From Ectocarpus siliculosus (Eukaryota; Sar; Phaeophyceae; Ectocarpales; Ectocarpaceae): a stretch of DNA of 64,000 nucleotides. Under the pieces are notes generated by a model that did not search any database, was not told the DNA's origin, and saw only the letters and a program-made list of their open reading frames with translations. The stretch covers positions 2,850,797-2,914,796 of the forward strand of contig FN649746.1 of the NCBI GenBank assembly GCA_000310025.1. Reading direction: 5' to 3'. The translations under genes and the position numbers were made by a program. Shown here one piece after another: positions 24,266 through 51,400 of this stretch; the first letter of the stretch is position 1, and each line of letters starts with the position of its first letter.

Positions 24266-25966
24266 AAATAGTATATAGGCGGCATTAATGCGGGCCCCCT
24301 ACTACTGTAGGAGTATGCATGCATGCCATCCTGATGCAACCATCGTTCTCAATGAAAGTCTGTCGTATGCGCCGACGGCGGAATCAGCCTCTGATCGTGA
24401 ATGGTATGTTCTACAGGACATGTCGCCCGGCTTGAACTGCTGCTGTTGTTCGAGATACAAAGTTCATGGTATATGTTTTCCCTTGTTGGGCAAGTAATCG
24501 AAGCAAGATCAATTTATGGCCAAATAGATCGACGGCTGGGGACCAAAACCAGATGTGATCGTTTGCGGCCCGCCACAGGCTGCATGCTGGTATTGTCTAC
24601 AGCAGTCATTCTAGCCTAAACTTCTGTTGGGCAGATACCACACACGACAGGAATCCTGGGGGTAACGGTCCGATCATTGCGCTGATACGCCTATTGCATA
24701 CTCACGATGCAGCAAGTCGCGCTCGCACATACACCCGTTATTCATGAGTTTCATGCGCGGGGCGAAGCAAACATGAACACACCTACACAGGCGCAGCCGT
24801 TAGGTTGGCCCTGCTATTGCCAAGAGCAACTAAACACCTTGTTGCACAGAGAGCGGGCAGCTTGTCGGATCGCATCATTTGAAAAGAGAGGGAAAAATAG
24901 AGCACTTTCTCTGGGTCCAGGCATGATATCGGGCTCGTCACGGGACACCATGAAGGCAGAAGCTCGCAAACTCACCTGCGGACACGCCTCCCCCTAAGCA
25001 CACCATGTCGAACATCTGCTCGGAAGCCATCTCACACAGCAGCTGCCCGCGTATTGATGGTGTGTGAGTGTGTGAGCCGAGCTACAGCAGCCCGCGTTAC
25101 GCCTGGGGGCACAAACAACCGGCGCATTAGATGATGAGGGGGGCTCCTTCTGTTGTCAAATGTAGGCCGTGGGCCCCCCTTACTGCGGCGGTGGCCGGTG
25201 GCCGGGTGCGGCAGAGGCGCAGCAGGGGAAGAGGGATTACCAGAGAGAGAGGGCAGCAAAGAGAAATAGTCTTCCGTATACGCAGGTGAGGGTTGGGAGG
25301 TGGCCGTTCTTTGAAGTGGGCCTTCTCCCTCTCGGAGTGGTACCCCTGTGCTGCCAGAGTAGATAAGGCAATTAAGGAAAATGTAGTAAATACACACACA
25401 GAGAGACTACCCATTCGAGATGCAATTCAAATTTCAAACCGTCAATTCAAACAGTAATACCGATCATCGCTGCTTATGTACATGCAGCATCCTGCGGTAA
25501 CAGTTACTTCTCTGCCTTGCTGTTCAACAAGGCGGGATTCGTGCGACCGTAGGCGATGCTCTCGTATGCACATGGCGTTGCTTGCCAAGAATATCAAGAC
25601 CATATGTCGAAAACAAATGCCTACGTTGGCCGTACTTGCGCAGAGAGTGCGAATTCGCTGCAAGAATCCTGCACACGCTTGCATCGCAGGTGTCGCTAGC
25701 AGATACACATCTCCAGGCAGCGATATTGCACCCCATCCTACTGTAGGCAAGACCGCGCTACAGTAGTGCAGTGTTAGTGTTCTATGTGGGTGGTACGCAA
25801 TATCAGGGTCATGTTGTCAGCGTCACGGGTGCTTGAAATATAGCCAGCACGTTGGCCACCGTATGTATGCATAGCCAACTGGCGACTGATGGTATTGGTA
25901 GAGAGACATCGAGCCAGAGAGCCAGAGATACAGTGAGAAAACAAACTCGTCTTTCCACGAGCATAT

Positions 25967-27819
25967 GACGGATTCCCCATACAAGCCGCAGTTTTTTTCT
26001 GTCGGCGGCCGTTCACCGGTCGAGGTGTGTGTTCTTCCGATTACGCCGCACTTGGTACCCGAAAATTGCACAGGATCTTTTCGATTGAAGACAGGACTTT
26101 ATTTTGACTCTCTGATCTTTCCTGTTAGGTACGGCAGCAGATGCGCAAACGGACACACACCAGTCCAACAGCACACCACACAGGCGTCGAATCTGTACGA
26201 AACCAAGGCCAAAAAGGGACTGAGTTCGTTGCTATTCGCGTCAGAGTAGGGTTGTTCTGGAGTGTAGACCGCTAGGCCTTTCCCGCTAAATAGGCGCGCA
26301 AGAAGTGTTGCGACCTGATACGAGTTGAACGCTGGCCTCAACGGGAGATCGGCATGGAGTTGGCAGGGAGGCGCGTACACGAAGCAGGGAATACATGGAG
26401 CAGCCGCGGGGTGCGAGGGAGTAATCCGACCTCCCGCGGCTGCGTTAGGGGGGTGGCGTGCTGGGCGTCCGCCCGCTTCATCTCGCGGAGTGAGCGGGTT
26501 CTTTGGCAAGGGTCCGCCGGACGCCGTCGTCTTGGAGTGTTTGTCCTCGTCATGGGCTCTTCTGGTACTCCGACGCCCCCTCCTAGGCGTCAACCTGAGA
26601 GGCGCAACACTCCAAGGAACTGCGACCCAGAGGAGGGGCACGCCCGGTCCAACGGTGGGTCTAGTTTGGGAGGGGAGATCGCACTCACACAGCAGGGCGG
26701 GACCGCCAAGCGTGCGCAGGACGAGGGAGACCCCAGNNNNNNNNNNNNNNNNNNNNNNNNNNNNNNNNNNNNNNNNNNNNNNNNNNNNNNNNNNNNNNNN
26801 NNNNNNNNNNNNNNNNNNNNNNNNNNNNNNNNNNNNCTGCCGAACCATCGCAGCGATTGACCCTCGCCTAGACACGCTCATTGGGCTTAGATGAGCGTAT
26901 CTATGCGAGGATCAATCGCTGCTATCCTTCGGCAGGGGACTTCTTCTTCACTTTCCCCCCATTCGTCCTGCCCACGCTTTGATGGCTGCCGCTTCCCTCT
27001 CTGGCTTGCGAGTACTACCACCGTTGCCGCGAGCTGCTTCGCCGTCTGACCGACTGGGGTCTGCCACTAAAAAGGGCGCCATGGCGGTCCCGCCCTGCTG
27101 TGTGAGTGCGATCTCCCCTCCCAAATTAGACCCACCGTTGGACCGGGCGTGCCCCTCCTCTGGGTCGCAGTTCCTTGGAGTGTTGCGCCTCTCAGATTGA
27201 CGCCTAGGAGGGGGCGTCGGAGTACCCGAAGAGCCCATGACGAGGACAAACACTCCAAGACGACGGCGTCCGGCGGACCCTTGCCAAAGAACCCGCTCAC
27301 TCCGCGAGATGAAGCGGGCGGACGCCCAGCACGCTACCCCCCTAACGCAGCTGCGGGAGGCCCGATTCCGACCTCGCACTCCGCGGCTGCTCCACGTATT
27401 CCCTGCTTCGTGTACGCGCCTCCCTGCCAACTCCAAGCCGATCTCCCGTTGAGGCCAGCGTTCAACTCGTATCAGGTCGCAACACTTCTTGCGCGCCTAG
27501 CGGGAAAAGCGTAGCTCACTCCACCACATTCCAGAACAACCCTCCTCCGACGCGGATGTCAACGAACTCAGCTTCTTATTGGCCTTTTGGCCCGGTACAG
27601 ATTCGACGCCTGTGTGGTGTGCTGTGTGTCCGTTCGCGCCTCTGCTGCCGTACCTCACAGGAAAATTAGAGAGTGGAAGAAAAAAGTCCTGTCTTCAAAC
27701 GAAATATCCTGTGCATTTTTTCGAGTAGCATGTGCGGCGTAATCGCCTTAGCCGGAAGAACACACCGCAGCCGGAAAAAGGCCGCCTGCAGAAAAAACTG
27801 CGGCCATGGGGAATCCGTC
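25967..27819. mobile_element. Long foldback palindrome, about 920 bp arms, almost no spacer
   Basis: The left arm (25967-26886) is the inverse of the right arm (26889-27819), with the axis near 26887 (gctcattgggcttagatgagc region). The outer tips share GACGGATTCCCCAT. The arms have diverged visibly, including small indels, so they are not one sequence read twice. Each arm carries an open frame reading toward the centre with MGSSGTPTPPPRRQ, then NTPRNCDPEEGHARSNGG; on the minus strand it runs to a stop at 26948. The frame resembles no family I can name; it may be the N-terminus of a transposon protein duplicated head to head. Confidence 0.85.
26737..26836. other. Assembly gap (100 N)
   Basis: A run of 100 N lies inside the left arm of the palindrome. 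Comparison with the right arm between the shared CCCAG and CTGCCGAA landmarks suggests about 120 bp of missing sequence, so the N count is probably a placeholder. Confidence 0.95.
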
Positions 27820-28103
27820 TTTTAAGTTGTGCCACATCCCGCTGGAATGGGCCCCCCGTTTTTCCCTAACGAACAGCCAACCTAGCATTGCCATAGGTGT
27901 AGGCGAGTAGTATGGGAAAATCTCCTACTCTTCAGCCACACAAAACAGAACCCGCTGTACCCTGTCCGACATTCTTGCACTGAAAACTTGCCCGCAAATA
28001 CAGCTCGCTCGATTCCCGCGGTCCGGCGCAAGGCGGTCTCATGTGCGCTAGATAGGCTGCGGTTGGTGCCGTGTGGGTCCTTTGGGGAAGACGGCAAAGG
28101 GCA

Positions 28104-43178
<15,075 letters not shown>

Positions 43179-44044
43179 CGTTGATCGCGCTGTCGCTAGG
43201 CGATGCGCGTAGGCAAGGAAAGTTGAGCCTGTCTTCCTGGCCAAGACTTTCCTCGAGCAGAGATGGGTAGTAAAGAAGCGTAGAATTCGTTGGAGAAGCG
43301 TTGGCGTTGGGAGAACAGACGAAACTGAACAAAGAACATGGTGAGGTCCATCAAGGGTGTGCTAGCGTTGTGACACGAAGAGACAGTCAGGGCTTGGATA
43401 GACGCCGTGTTTGTCAGAGGCGATCGTCGACGATGGTTGAGTCAATCCGCCGTATGCCCGCTAAATAGCTTCTAGCAGCTTTAGGTTTGCCCTTGCATGT
43501 GGCCGGTGGATGCTGCCGCATCAAGAGGACGTCGACGCTCGCCTCTTCGTCTCCAGGTCTGGGATATTTTTGCGAGGCTATGGGGGGCCTGGAATCGCTC
43601 GGGGCTGTGCACCGCATTGTCACAGGTATCCTCAACAAATGTGTGCGCAGCAGATGATTCCAGTTGCGGTTTGGTTTACGGTCCTGGTCATCTCCCAACA
43701 GCGTCCCCGCATTCTCAACCCAGTAGGCCGATCTTGAACCTCCAACTACGGCTCCAAAGAACTTGTTTTTTTCAAAAAAATTATGATCTACGACCGGGCC
43801 TCTGCCCCCCAATGAATTGGAGTTCGCCGGGATCCTCTACCACGACATGACCCCGTCCGTTGGTGGAAGCGGTTTTTTTCTGGGCGCGTCCCCGTCGTCC
43901 TTCCCTTCATCATCCACCTGCAAACGTCGACGGTGCACAACGAAACAAGGCTCACTTCATGAGGGGGGACCCCGAAAAAGCGGAGCTGTACATGTGCGCC
44001 GAAAATTGCCGCAGCTCTACCGAGCACAGCCTGCTCCCTAGGAA
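43179..44044. other. Convergent intergenic region MCM8 / CIA30
   Basis: This 0.87 kb region lies between two stop codons. No family-like exon was seen. If the CIA30 gene uses the donor at 44056 instead of the stop at 44045, its last exon would be here. The pieces of open frame at 43414-43812 (-) lack resemblance. Confidence 0.5.
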
Positions 44045-47000
44045 TTAACTCCTCACCTCTGACACCAGCGCCACCCACGCCACGTCCAAGCGGAACGGTC
44101 CGCCGACACCGTCTGCGATGGTGAATCCGATCGACTTGAGCTCCATCCCCACGTCCCACTTCCTCTGGATGTCGCGGATCTGGCCCTGTCCCGTGAGCAG
44201 AAGGCGGTTCAGGGGGAGGGACACGGTCGCCCACTGTCCCGCCGGGGTCCGCACGTACCCTTGGTAGAGGTCGTTGATGATGCCCGACTGCGGCTCGAAA
44301 TTCACCTCGTATCTGGTGCGGGGGTAGAAGGTTTTGATAGTGAGCACGCACATTTGATGTGTACAGGGCGTATATGTCACAGACTTGATTCATTTTGCTG
44401 TGACGTATTCGTCGAACCAAACCTTGACAATATGGCACCTCAATCTAAGTTTGTGTCGTTTGTGTTGTGGCCTGATACAATACTGGGTAATGACTGTTTG
44501 GAGAGACATGCAAAATTTAGGCCACAAACTAAAGCCTGGATGTGGTGTGACCCGGAGGTCATGTCAAATACGCAGCGGAAGCAAACAGAATGGCGTGGCT
44601 CGTAAGTATTCGTTTTCTTGACGGCACAAGGAACGTCTTGCGACTCCTGTAGTGTAGGTCATTTCATAAAACACTACGTGAGGATGTGATCTAGCGGTGT
44701 GCGTGTTCGACGGCGTATGACTCTTTGCCCATACGATCTGATCAGGCAGCGAATTGATCGAAAAGAAAATCATATCCGGTGCTCATCGTCCGAATCGTAT
44801 GTAAAATATTTGAGAAAATACCCATTGTCATATGCATACGTGCTCCAGCTCAAAGATTTCGTCCTCTTGTGTATGTACGTATCTGTATTTCACAAAGGAC
44901 TGTGGTACATTTTAGTGTCCCACGAGGCCGTGCCCGCACATACTTTTCCACGGGCGGCGGTTGCAATGACGGTGTCCATGACTTAGTATGCCTTCAACTG
45001 TGGTGATGGGTCGGAGAAGTCGGGAATACGCACAGAAACAAGAAACAGCGAAATACCAACAGCAGCAGCAGCAAGGCGACACGCGAAACTCACTGGCGCC
45101 CGTCAGTCCGTATTCGCATCTCCACGCCACGGTAACCGTCCGGAAGAACAAGCGGCTCTTGACGCCGAGTTGACCTCGTGCCGCAGAATCCTCCAACCTT
45201 AGCCTGAGCCGGCAGGGAAGGCAGAGAGGGAGCATGAAAACGCACACATGAAACAGGGGGCACCAAACAAAACGCGAACTTTGAGAGGCAATGCAACAGC
45301 AAATGCTGTTAAAAAGCAGAATAATATAACGCCGACCCGGTGACATCACCGGCGACAGTAGGAAGTACTGTAGTAGCAGCAGCAGCAATAGCGGTTATCA
45401 TGATGACTGCAGCGAGGACGGCGGCACCGCGAATGAGAGCAGTCCAACAGCCCACCTACACCACCACACCGACATTTTGGAAAAAATAAACCACCTACAG
45501 ACAGAGGTACGTATTTCGGCATTGGGATCGCATGCTCGCCAGGTGGCTGTCTCACTCTGGCGGCCCTCTCCGTGCTGAGCTCTCCCGAAAAACAAAAAAA
45601 GCCTCCCTTCTCCAACGGAGGGGCTGTGTTCTCCTCATCCCCTGCCGGCAGGCCCTCCGACTGCAAAACACCTCGTGGAGCCGCCTGCGACAATCAAGGG
45701 CATCGAAAAAAGGTCAACACGTTGGCTGGACTACACGTGTGACGGCAGCAGTATACACCCGACTTTAGTATTCTTCAAAGCCAGATGTGGGGGAAGCGAT
45801 CAACATCACGGCGGCCAACTGGCAAACCCCTGTTGTGGTCAGGTTTATTCTAGAAAATAGTGTCACACACTGATAATATGTTGCACACAGCGCCCAACCG
45901 GACATGTAATTCCAGGTGGACCATAGCCCTAAAATCGCTGCCATTTGGCCACTACTGAACATATAGTACAAAGAGACCTTTGCGTTCTACCGACGAAAAA
46001 CAAAAACACGAAACACAGCAGCGTCGAAATTGATCCACAAGTGAGTCTAATGGCGAGGCAAAAGATGAATCGGCCAATTGAGGCACTCCACCCCCAAAAC
46101 ATACCGTCGCAGGCGTTCCTTCGAAAAGCCTCCATGGCTGCACATCCAAGGCACAAGCGCCGCCAGCAGCGGCATCGGCAGCCGTGGCGGAAGCCGAACC
46201 ATCGGTTCCGCCCAATCGTTCCCACGGTTTCCACGAAACGGTGGCGGTAGATCTGGCATCAGGGCGGTAAACAAACCGCGTCGGTGCGATGTATTCCAGA
46301 TTAGTGTCGGTGCTTAGAGGTATGTAGACGGCGTTCCGTAAGAGAACGCCGTTATCCGAAGAGCTGAGAGACGATGGGTGGAGAAAAACAGCGCTCACAA
46401 CTGATTCGAGAAAAGTGCTGATGCAAGGTGGGCGTACGGCAGTACAAATCCGATGGTCAAGCGCTAGCTTCTAAAAGATGGCACAGTCTTTCATATTTTT
46501 TTCATGCGACGATTTCTCGTTGAAAGACATGTGCCCTTTCGGTTGGAGAGATACCAACATGGATGGGAAGACGTCCGGATCAACTTGGACATTTTTGGCG
46601 TCCGAACGAAAACATCGCTACAACGGCAGGCTTTGCGTGCACCAAAGAGAAACATGGAAGGAGAGAGAACAACGGCACATGTACCTACGAGGCAGCAGCA
46701 GAGGTGCTCGAGGCCAATCGATGACGGTTGGAAAAGCGCCGGTGCTTAATACTGGCGGGTGCAACCGCTTGAAACATGGACAGAAACCAAAAACTAATCG
46801 ACGTATGATAGGTTTCGTATTACACGTGCAGTGCCGGCGGCTTTGAGTTGAAGAAGCTTGGTTTGCTGATCTGGCACTGCACACCCACATACAGCACAGC
46901 AAAGCAGCGGTCCGCTGCACTCACCTTCCCGCAACAATGCATCCACGGAAAACAATGGATCCACATGCACCATGGATGCACACGGAACATACATTCGACT

Positions 47001-47382
47001 ACAACAATACAAGTGCATAGCACCGCACCCTGGCCGCCGCTTACTGTTTGTTTCAACGTGCGACCTCCTCCGTTTCTTGGAAAATAACGAAATAAAACAC
47101 TGCTGTGCCCGCGCCCTGACACATTCACAACCAATACACTTCGTTGTCTACAACAGCAGTCTATTCTGGCGCCACGGCATCCGACGTCAGGTTGAAAGCA
47201 AGCCTCTCCATTGCGAGGTCTTCTTACTTGCCGCCCCAGCTCTGGTCGGTGGTGACATCCCACCCTGCCAAGAGATCCTTGGTGGAAAACGAGCACAGCA
47301 TGAGGTCTTCTAGCACCGCCGTTCCTTTCAGGACGGCATCCGTGGGCCAGTATTTCCTGTACGTCCGTGCTACCCTTGCCAT
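44045..47382 (-). CDS. NDUFAF1: CIA30 / NDUFAF1-like complex I assembly factor
   Basis: CIA30-domain protein; the family member NDUFAF1 assists assembly of mitochondrial complex I. Exons: 47382-47228 (ATG start; FSTKDLLAGWDVTTDQSWGG), a missing piece, 45660-45556 (FFCFSGELSTERAAR), 45203-45094 (GGFCGTRS to YRGVEMRIRTDGR), 44312-44057 (YEVNFEP, QWATVSLPLNRLL, GQIRDIQRKW, KSIGFTIADGVGGPFRLDV). The last three join in phase. The first exon ends in phase 2 while the next starts in phase 0, so a short exon of length 1 mod 3 must lie between. The domain order W-V-SD-GG, F-G-LS-E, GGF-RS, RVRGDGR-like, GQIRD, IGFTxADxxxGPF matches CIA30 well. Reading through the 44057 donor gives a stop at 44045. No clear mitochondrial presequence is visible, so the start may lie in an upstream exon. 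Plastid CIA30 proteins also exist in algae; close match to NDUFAF1 in the C-terminal part favours mitochondria. Confidence 0.8.
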
Positions 47383-48424
47383 GATCTCGAGAGAGTGGTG
47401 GGTGGAGAGCGGGCAAGACAGAGGGCGCGATTCTCTGATGCGATGACAGTCCCGCTAAACGCCATCGAGGAGGTGCAACTCCCCGTTGCCATGTGGCGAA
47501 GTGGCGAAGCGGCGAAGCTCTTCGACTGCATCACCAACGAGGTTCCTGGTCTGCCTGATTACCACCGGTGAGTAGATCATGGAATTGCTGGCAGATGCAA
47601 GCTTGTGTGTGGCCAGCTGGTTTGTCGTTGTTCTGGGTGAAGTGTGGAATGAATGTGTCTGCGTGGGGTTGAAGTTCTCCGGCATGATGCGTTCCAGCTC
47701 AGTCAGGCCTTGCTTCCTTCTTGCCGTGTGGAGTGTGGAGTACAGACGCAGCCCTACCAAAGCCCACTGGCCCCGAATACACTGGAAAGAAACAGGAAAT
47801 AAGCAACGAGTGGCGGTGGCAAGAAGCAGTTTCGATGAAGGCAACTACAGTATATCCCCCCAAGGCGCTTGGTGCTGTGCAAAGGAGAGTCAGATATCTT
47901 GCTGACATGCTAACACCGCCGCTGCAAAAGCAGTAACCTACCGACCCTGCCCCCCGCTGGGAAGTTGTGCCGCGTGTCGCCTACGCTTCTGCGTGCTTCT
48001 CTCTGCTGCTCTGGGATGCTCTAACGTTACCCTGGTGTGTTGTGCGCATAACGTTCACCAACCGATGCATGTGTTACTTTCTCCGTGACCGTCGCCGTGC
48101 GCTAACATAAAGTACAACTCTAAACACCCCCACAAGTCCCGCACTCACCAGCTTATCCGTTGGTTGCCCAGCATTGCGACACCTGGCCGCTTGAGGGCCG
48201 GCAGTGGCTGCGTAGCTTTGGGATGCGCTTAAGTCCCCTTGGCTCCACCGAGTACTGCACAATTGCGACGTATGAAACGTGATTCTCCAACTTCCGCGCT
48301 TGCCCCTCCTCCTTCTCTCCCCTCTTGCTAGCGCGGCCACTACGCATATTTATTTTCATTTTCTTGTTTCGCCTTGACCGGCGGGTCGTCGGTGGCTCAC
48401 CATCGACGCAGGTCTTGCCTCGTG
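47383..48424. promoter_or_regulatory. Divergent intergenic region CIA30 / PGR7-like
   Basis: This 1.04 kb region lies between two divergent start codons and should hold both promoters. No motif could be assigned. It would also contain any upstream CIA30 exon. Confidence 0.4.
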
Positions 48425-51400
48425 ATGCGTGCGTTCATCACCTGCGGGGCGTCTTCGCTGCTCCTGGCTGGCGCTCGCGCCTTCACTGCATCTCCAGGCG
48501 AGGCTTAGCCGTACCTTGGAAGGCTAGAATCACAATATGTAGTTTGGTTGCTGCGTCGCTCGAGAGCCGTTCTGTCCTTGTGCGTGCCGAAAATCTCTTC
48601 CAGATCATAGAGCCTTTGCCTCAGGGGTAGCCTACAGCGCCAAGAGCTGCGTGATTTGGGACCAAACGTCTTTCCCCGCCGATAGTGTATACAACGGCAT
48701 CGAGCCCTTCGGACACTATGGGCGCGGGGCTCGCGATTTGTACAGTTTTCGGGAGGCTGCACACACGAAAAGACCTTTCGTCTTGTTGGCGGTGCAACGA
48801 TTTTAAATCCCAAGGATATCGACACGACGTCGACGTTGAGACCTCGAAATGTGGCCACTGGTGTGTCTGTGGCTAATTTTTCTCGCCGGAATAAAAGCGA
48901 GAGGATCCCCGAATGATGCTTGGCTTCGAGTGATGAGTTCTGTCGATTAGTTTTGCAATTCAAGACATGATGCTGAACGTGTCTCTTCGTAGATGACTGA
49001 AACAGGGAGGACCCGGTTTTCGTGGGAAAACCAGCTGTCATGGCATTGCAGAATAGAGCACGGGGACGGCGGGCTGCATCGCTAGTACTCCTGTTGTGGT
49101 GTACTTGTTAAACTCCTTCGAAGTACCACGCTATGAAGAGGTTTCTAAGGCGGCATCACCTACGATGACCGAAGAACCGCACGAAACCTAATTCTGCCGC
49201 CCCAACTCCCCCCCCCCACCTCCTGTTTGCAGCCTGCGCGCGCTTCTCGATCGCGCAGAATGCACACCGCATCCAAACACGGGGATCTTTGTCTCGTGTC
49301 CCCTCATTTTCTTCTTCGGGTCGTAGCGGTCAGCAGCGAAGACTTAGAATGGAAGCTTCAGGCGACAGCGCCGAAAGTGCGACCGAGAAAAAGGAAGAGG
49401 GTGAGCGTAGATTTCGCAGTGGGAGATGTCTGGGCATGTACAGGCAGGGCTGGGGAGCGACGGGTGGGGGACATTTGGCTCTGTATGCTGTACTTTGTAT
49501 GCACTTTTAATAGCGGTGCATGCCACAACGGCAGGCGGCGAACAGCTGCCGTCAGCAGGAGAGCTAAGCTTGGTTCATTTTCGGCATATTGTGCCAATTT
49601 TTCCATTTGTTGAGCGGAGAGGCGCAAGCCATGGGAGCTAACGAGCTAGCATTCACACTTACAGACGATTTGACCGCAACTTCAATAGTACCCTGCACTA
49701 CTCTCGATAGAAGAACTTTTGACATCGTGCCCCCCCCCCCCTGTTTTCGTCGTGAAGCAAGCGGACACAGCCCTCCGAAGGCCACCGGACACGCCGCCGG
49801 CCCCGGGCCGCAGAGGTCTCCAGAACAAGAGGCCCTGGCGGCCAGGATACAGGAGCACCAGCAGGCCGCCGCTCGCCTCTCGCACACGGAGGGTGGGTGC
49901 TACATTCAAACCAAAGTTGGTGCTTTTCGGCTTTTTGTAGCTCGGAAGTGGTTGCTGTTGGTGTTGTCTTCACAATAGAAAAAATAGTATGTGAACGATA
50001 TTTGCCGTTGGCCATGTGTTCTCTTGTGCGCGCGCTTCGTGTGCAAGTGGTTGGGGATTTTCCCGCCGTGTTTCTAGACACAGGATTTTAGTCGACGTTC
50101 ATTGCTCGCCACGTTAAATGATCAATTTATCGCACGAAAGAGAACTTCCCCACAATAGATACCTTGTCCTCCAGAGTAACACACCCGGAGATAACGTTTT
50201 GCGGCTCAACATGAGCCGAAAACGTGATACTCTCGGATCAAGTAGCAGGAAGAACACACTCCCCAGAATATATTCCGCACCCGGTGGTTTTCTTCTAGTG
50301 TTGTAGCCAAGAACGTAATCACCGAATGTGTGTTTTTGTGTCGATGATTTCTGGAATACTACGTGATGGAGAGCTTGAAGGCTGCGCCATGAATGTATTG
50401 TTCGTGTTGGGAGTGTTTCGATGCAGGCATTGAGTCTGCTTGTTTCGGTACCCAGCTGCACGCAACACCCGCCATCTTGTTTCCTCCTTTGCCGTTACTC
50501 TCCTCGAAGAGGTCCGAAACCTAATGCAGTACAGCACTGGCTTTGGAGTGCTCAGCACCAACTCCCGGACGCTCGAAGGGTGAGCGCCCTGTGCTTCAAA
50601 GTTTTTTGTTTTTTTTACTATTGTTACTAGCGGTCTAGCCCAACTTCGTATCCATGGATGTCACCTGGTTCCGTCTGAGGGACGCCTCAACGGTATTGTG
50701 TACGCGATCACCACACCATTTCTCGTTCAGGGGCGCCCTTTCGTTGATCGCGTCTTTTCACTCCACGTGTTCTCTTTGAAACGGGTACCCTCGCCGCTTG
50801 GCTAAGGGCTATTTTCTCGATGGGATTGGACCGCCTCTTTTACCGCCAGGCCCTCGTAGCTCGCTCTTCTCTCGATCTCCGCCGATTCTCCCGTGTTCTG
50901 CCGGTCCCTGCTTTCGTTTCAACGCTTCCATACGTCACCTGTGTTCGGTACTGTATTGGCGTGGGTTTTAGCGTCTGGCTTTCGGCAACTCGCGATATAT
51001 ATATGGCTCCCCGCTCCTTCCGACGGTCTCCTTTGCACCCGGTTTGGTCTGCTCTACTGCTCTCTTGCGTTGCTTCCTCTTCTTGCCTGGTGTCCTTTGT
51101 TAGGTACCCTAGCGGCTCGGTCGTGGGGTTCTCGCTGGACGATAAGGGCCGACCCCTATTCGCGTTCAGCTCCATGAGCGCGCACACGGGAGACCTCGCC
51201 GCTGACTCCCGCGTCAGCCTCACGGTAACCGCGGCCACCTTCAAGGTAAGTCATGCTGAAGCCACGACTTGGTTCCATTTGAGTTTCCTCTGAGTTGGCT
51301 GTTTCACTCATGCCTGGCGTTGCGTTGACTGTTGCTGGTACAGGCGGTATTGGCCGCAGACTGTCTCCACAGCGTTACATCACCGACATCATAACTCTAC

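Larger units (their letters stand above)
22818..28103. other. Divergent region between MDHAR and MCM8; no complete gene
   Basis: This must contain the reductase first exon and both promoters. No Rossmann GxGxxG exon was recognised on the minus strand; part of the sequence is hidden by the N gap. The region holds a 33 bp minisatellite (23715-23833), T-arm element copy C (24157-24265) and the large palindrome (25967-27819). The stretch 24300-25960 contains nothing I can identify. Confidence 0.5.

Noticed and set aside
26099-26894. Long open frames across the N run
   Set aside because: The frames are only continuous because N bases are read as X. The gap length is unknown, so the frames cannot be trusted across it.
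45950-46400. Candidate middle exon of the CIA30 gene (148-residue open frame, minus strand)
   Set aside because: It contains TATVSWKPWERLGG but no CIA30 similarity, and no acceptor-donor pair with the required phase (2 to 0) could be fixed.
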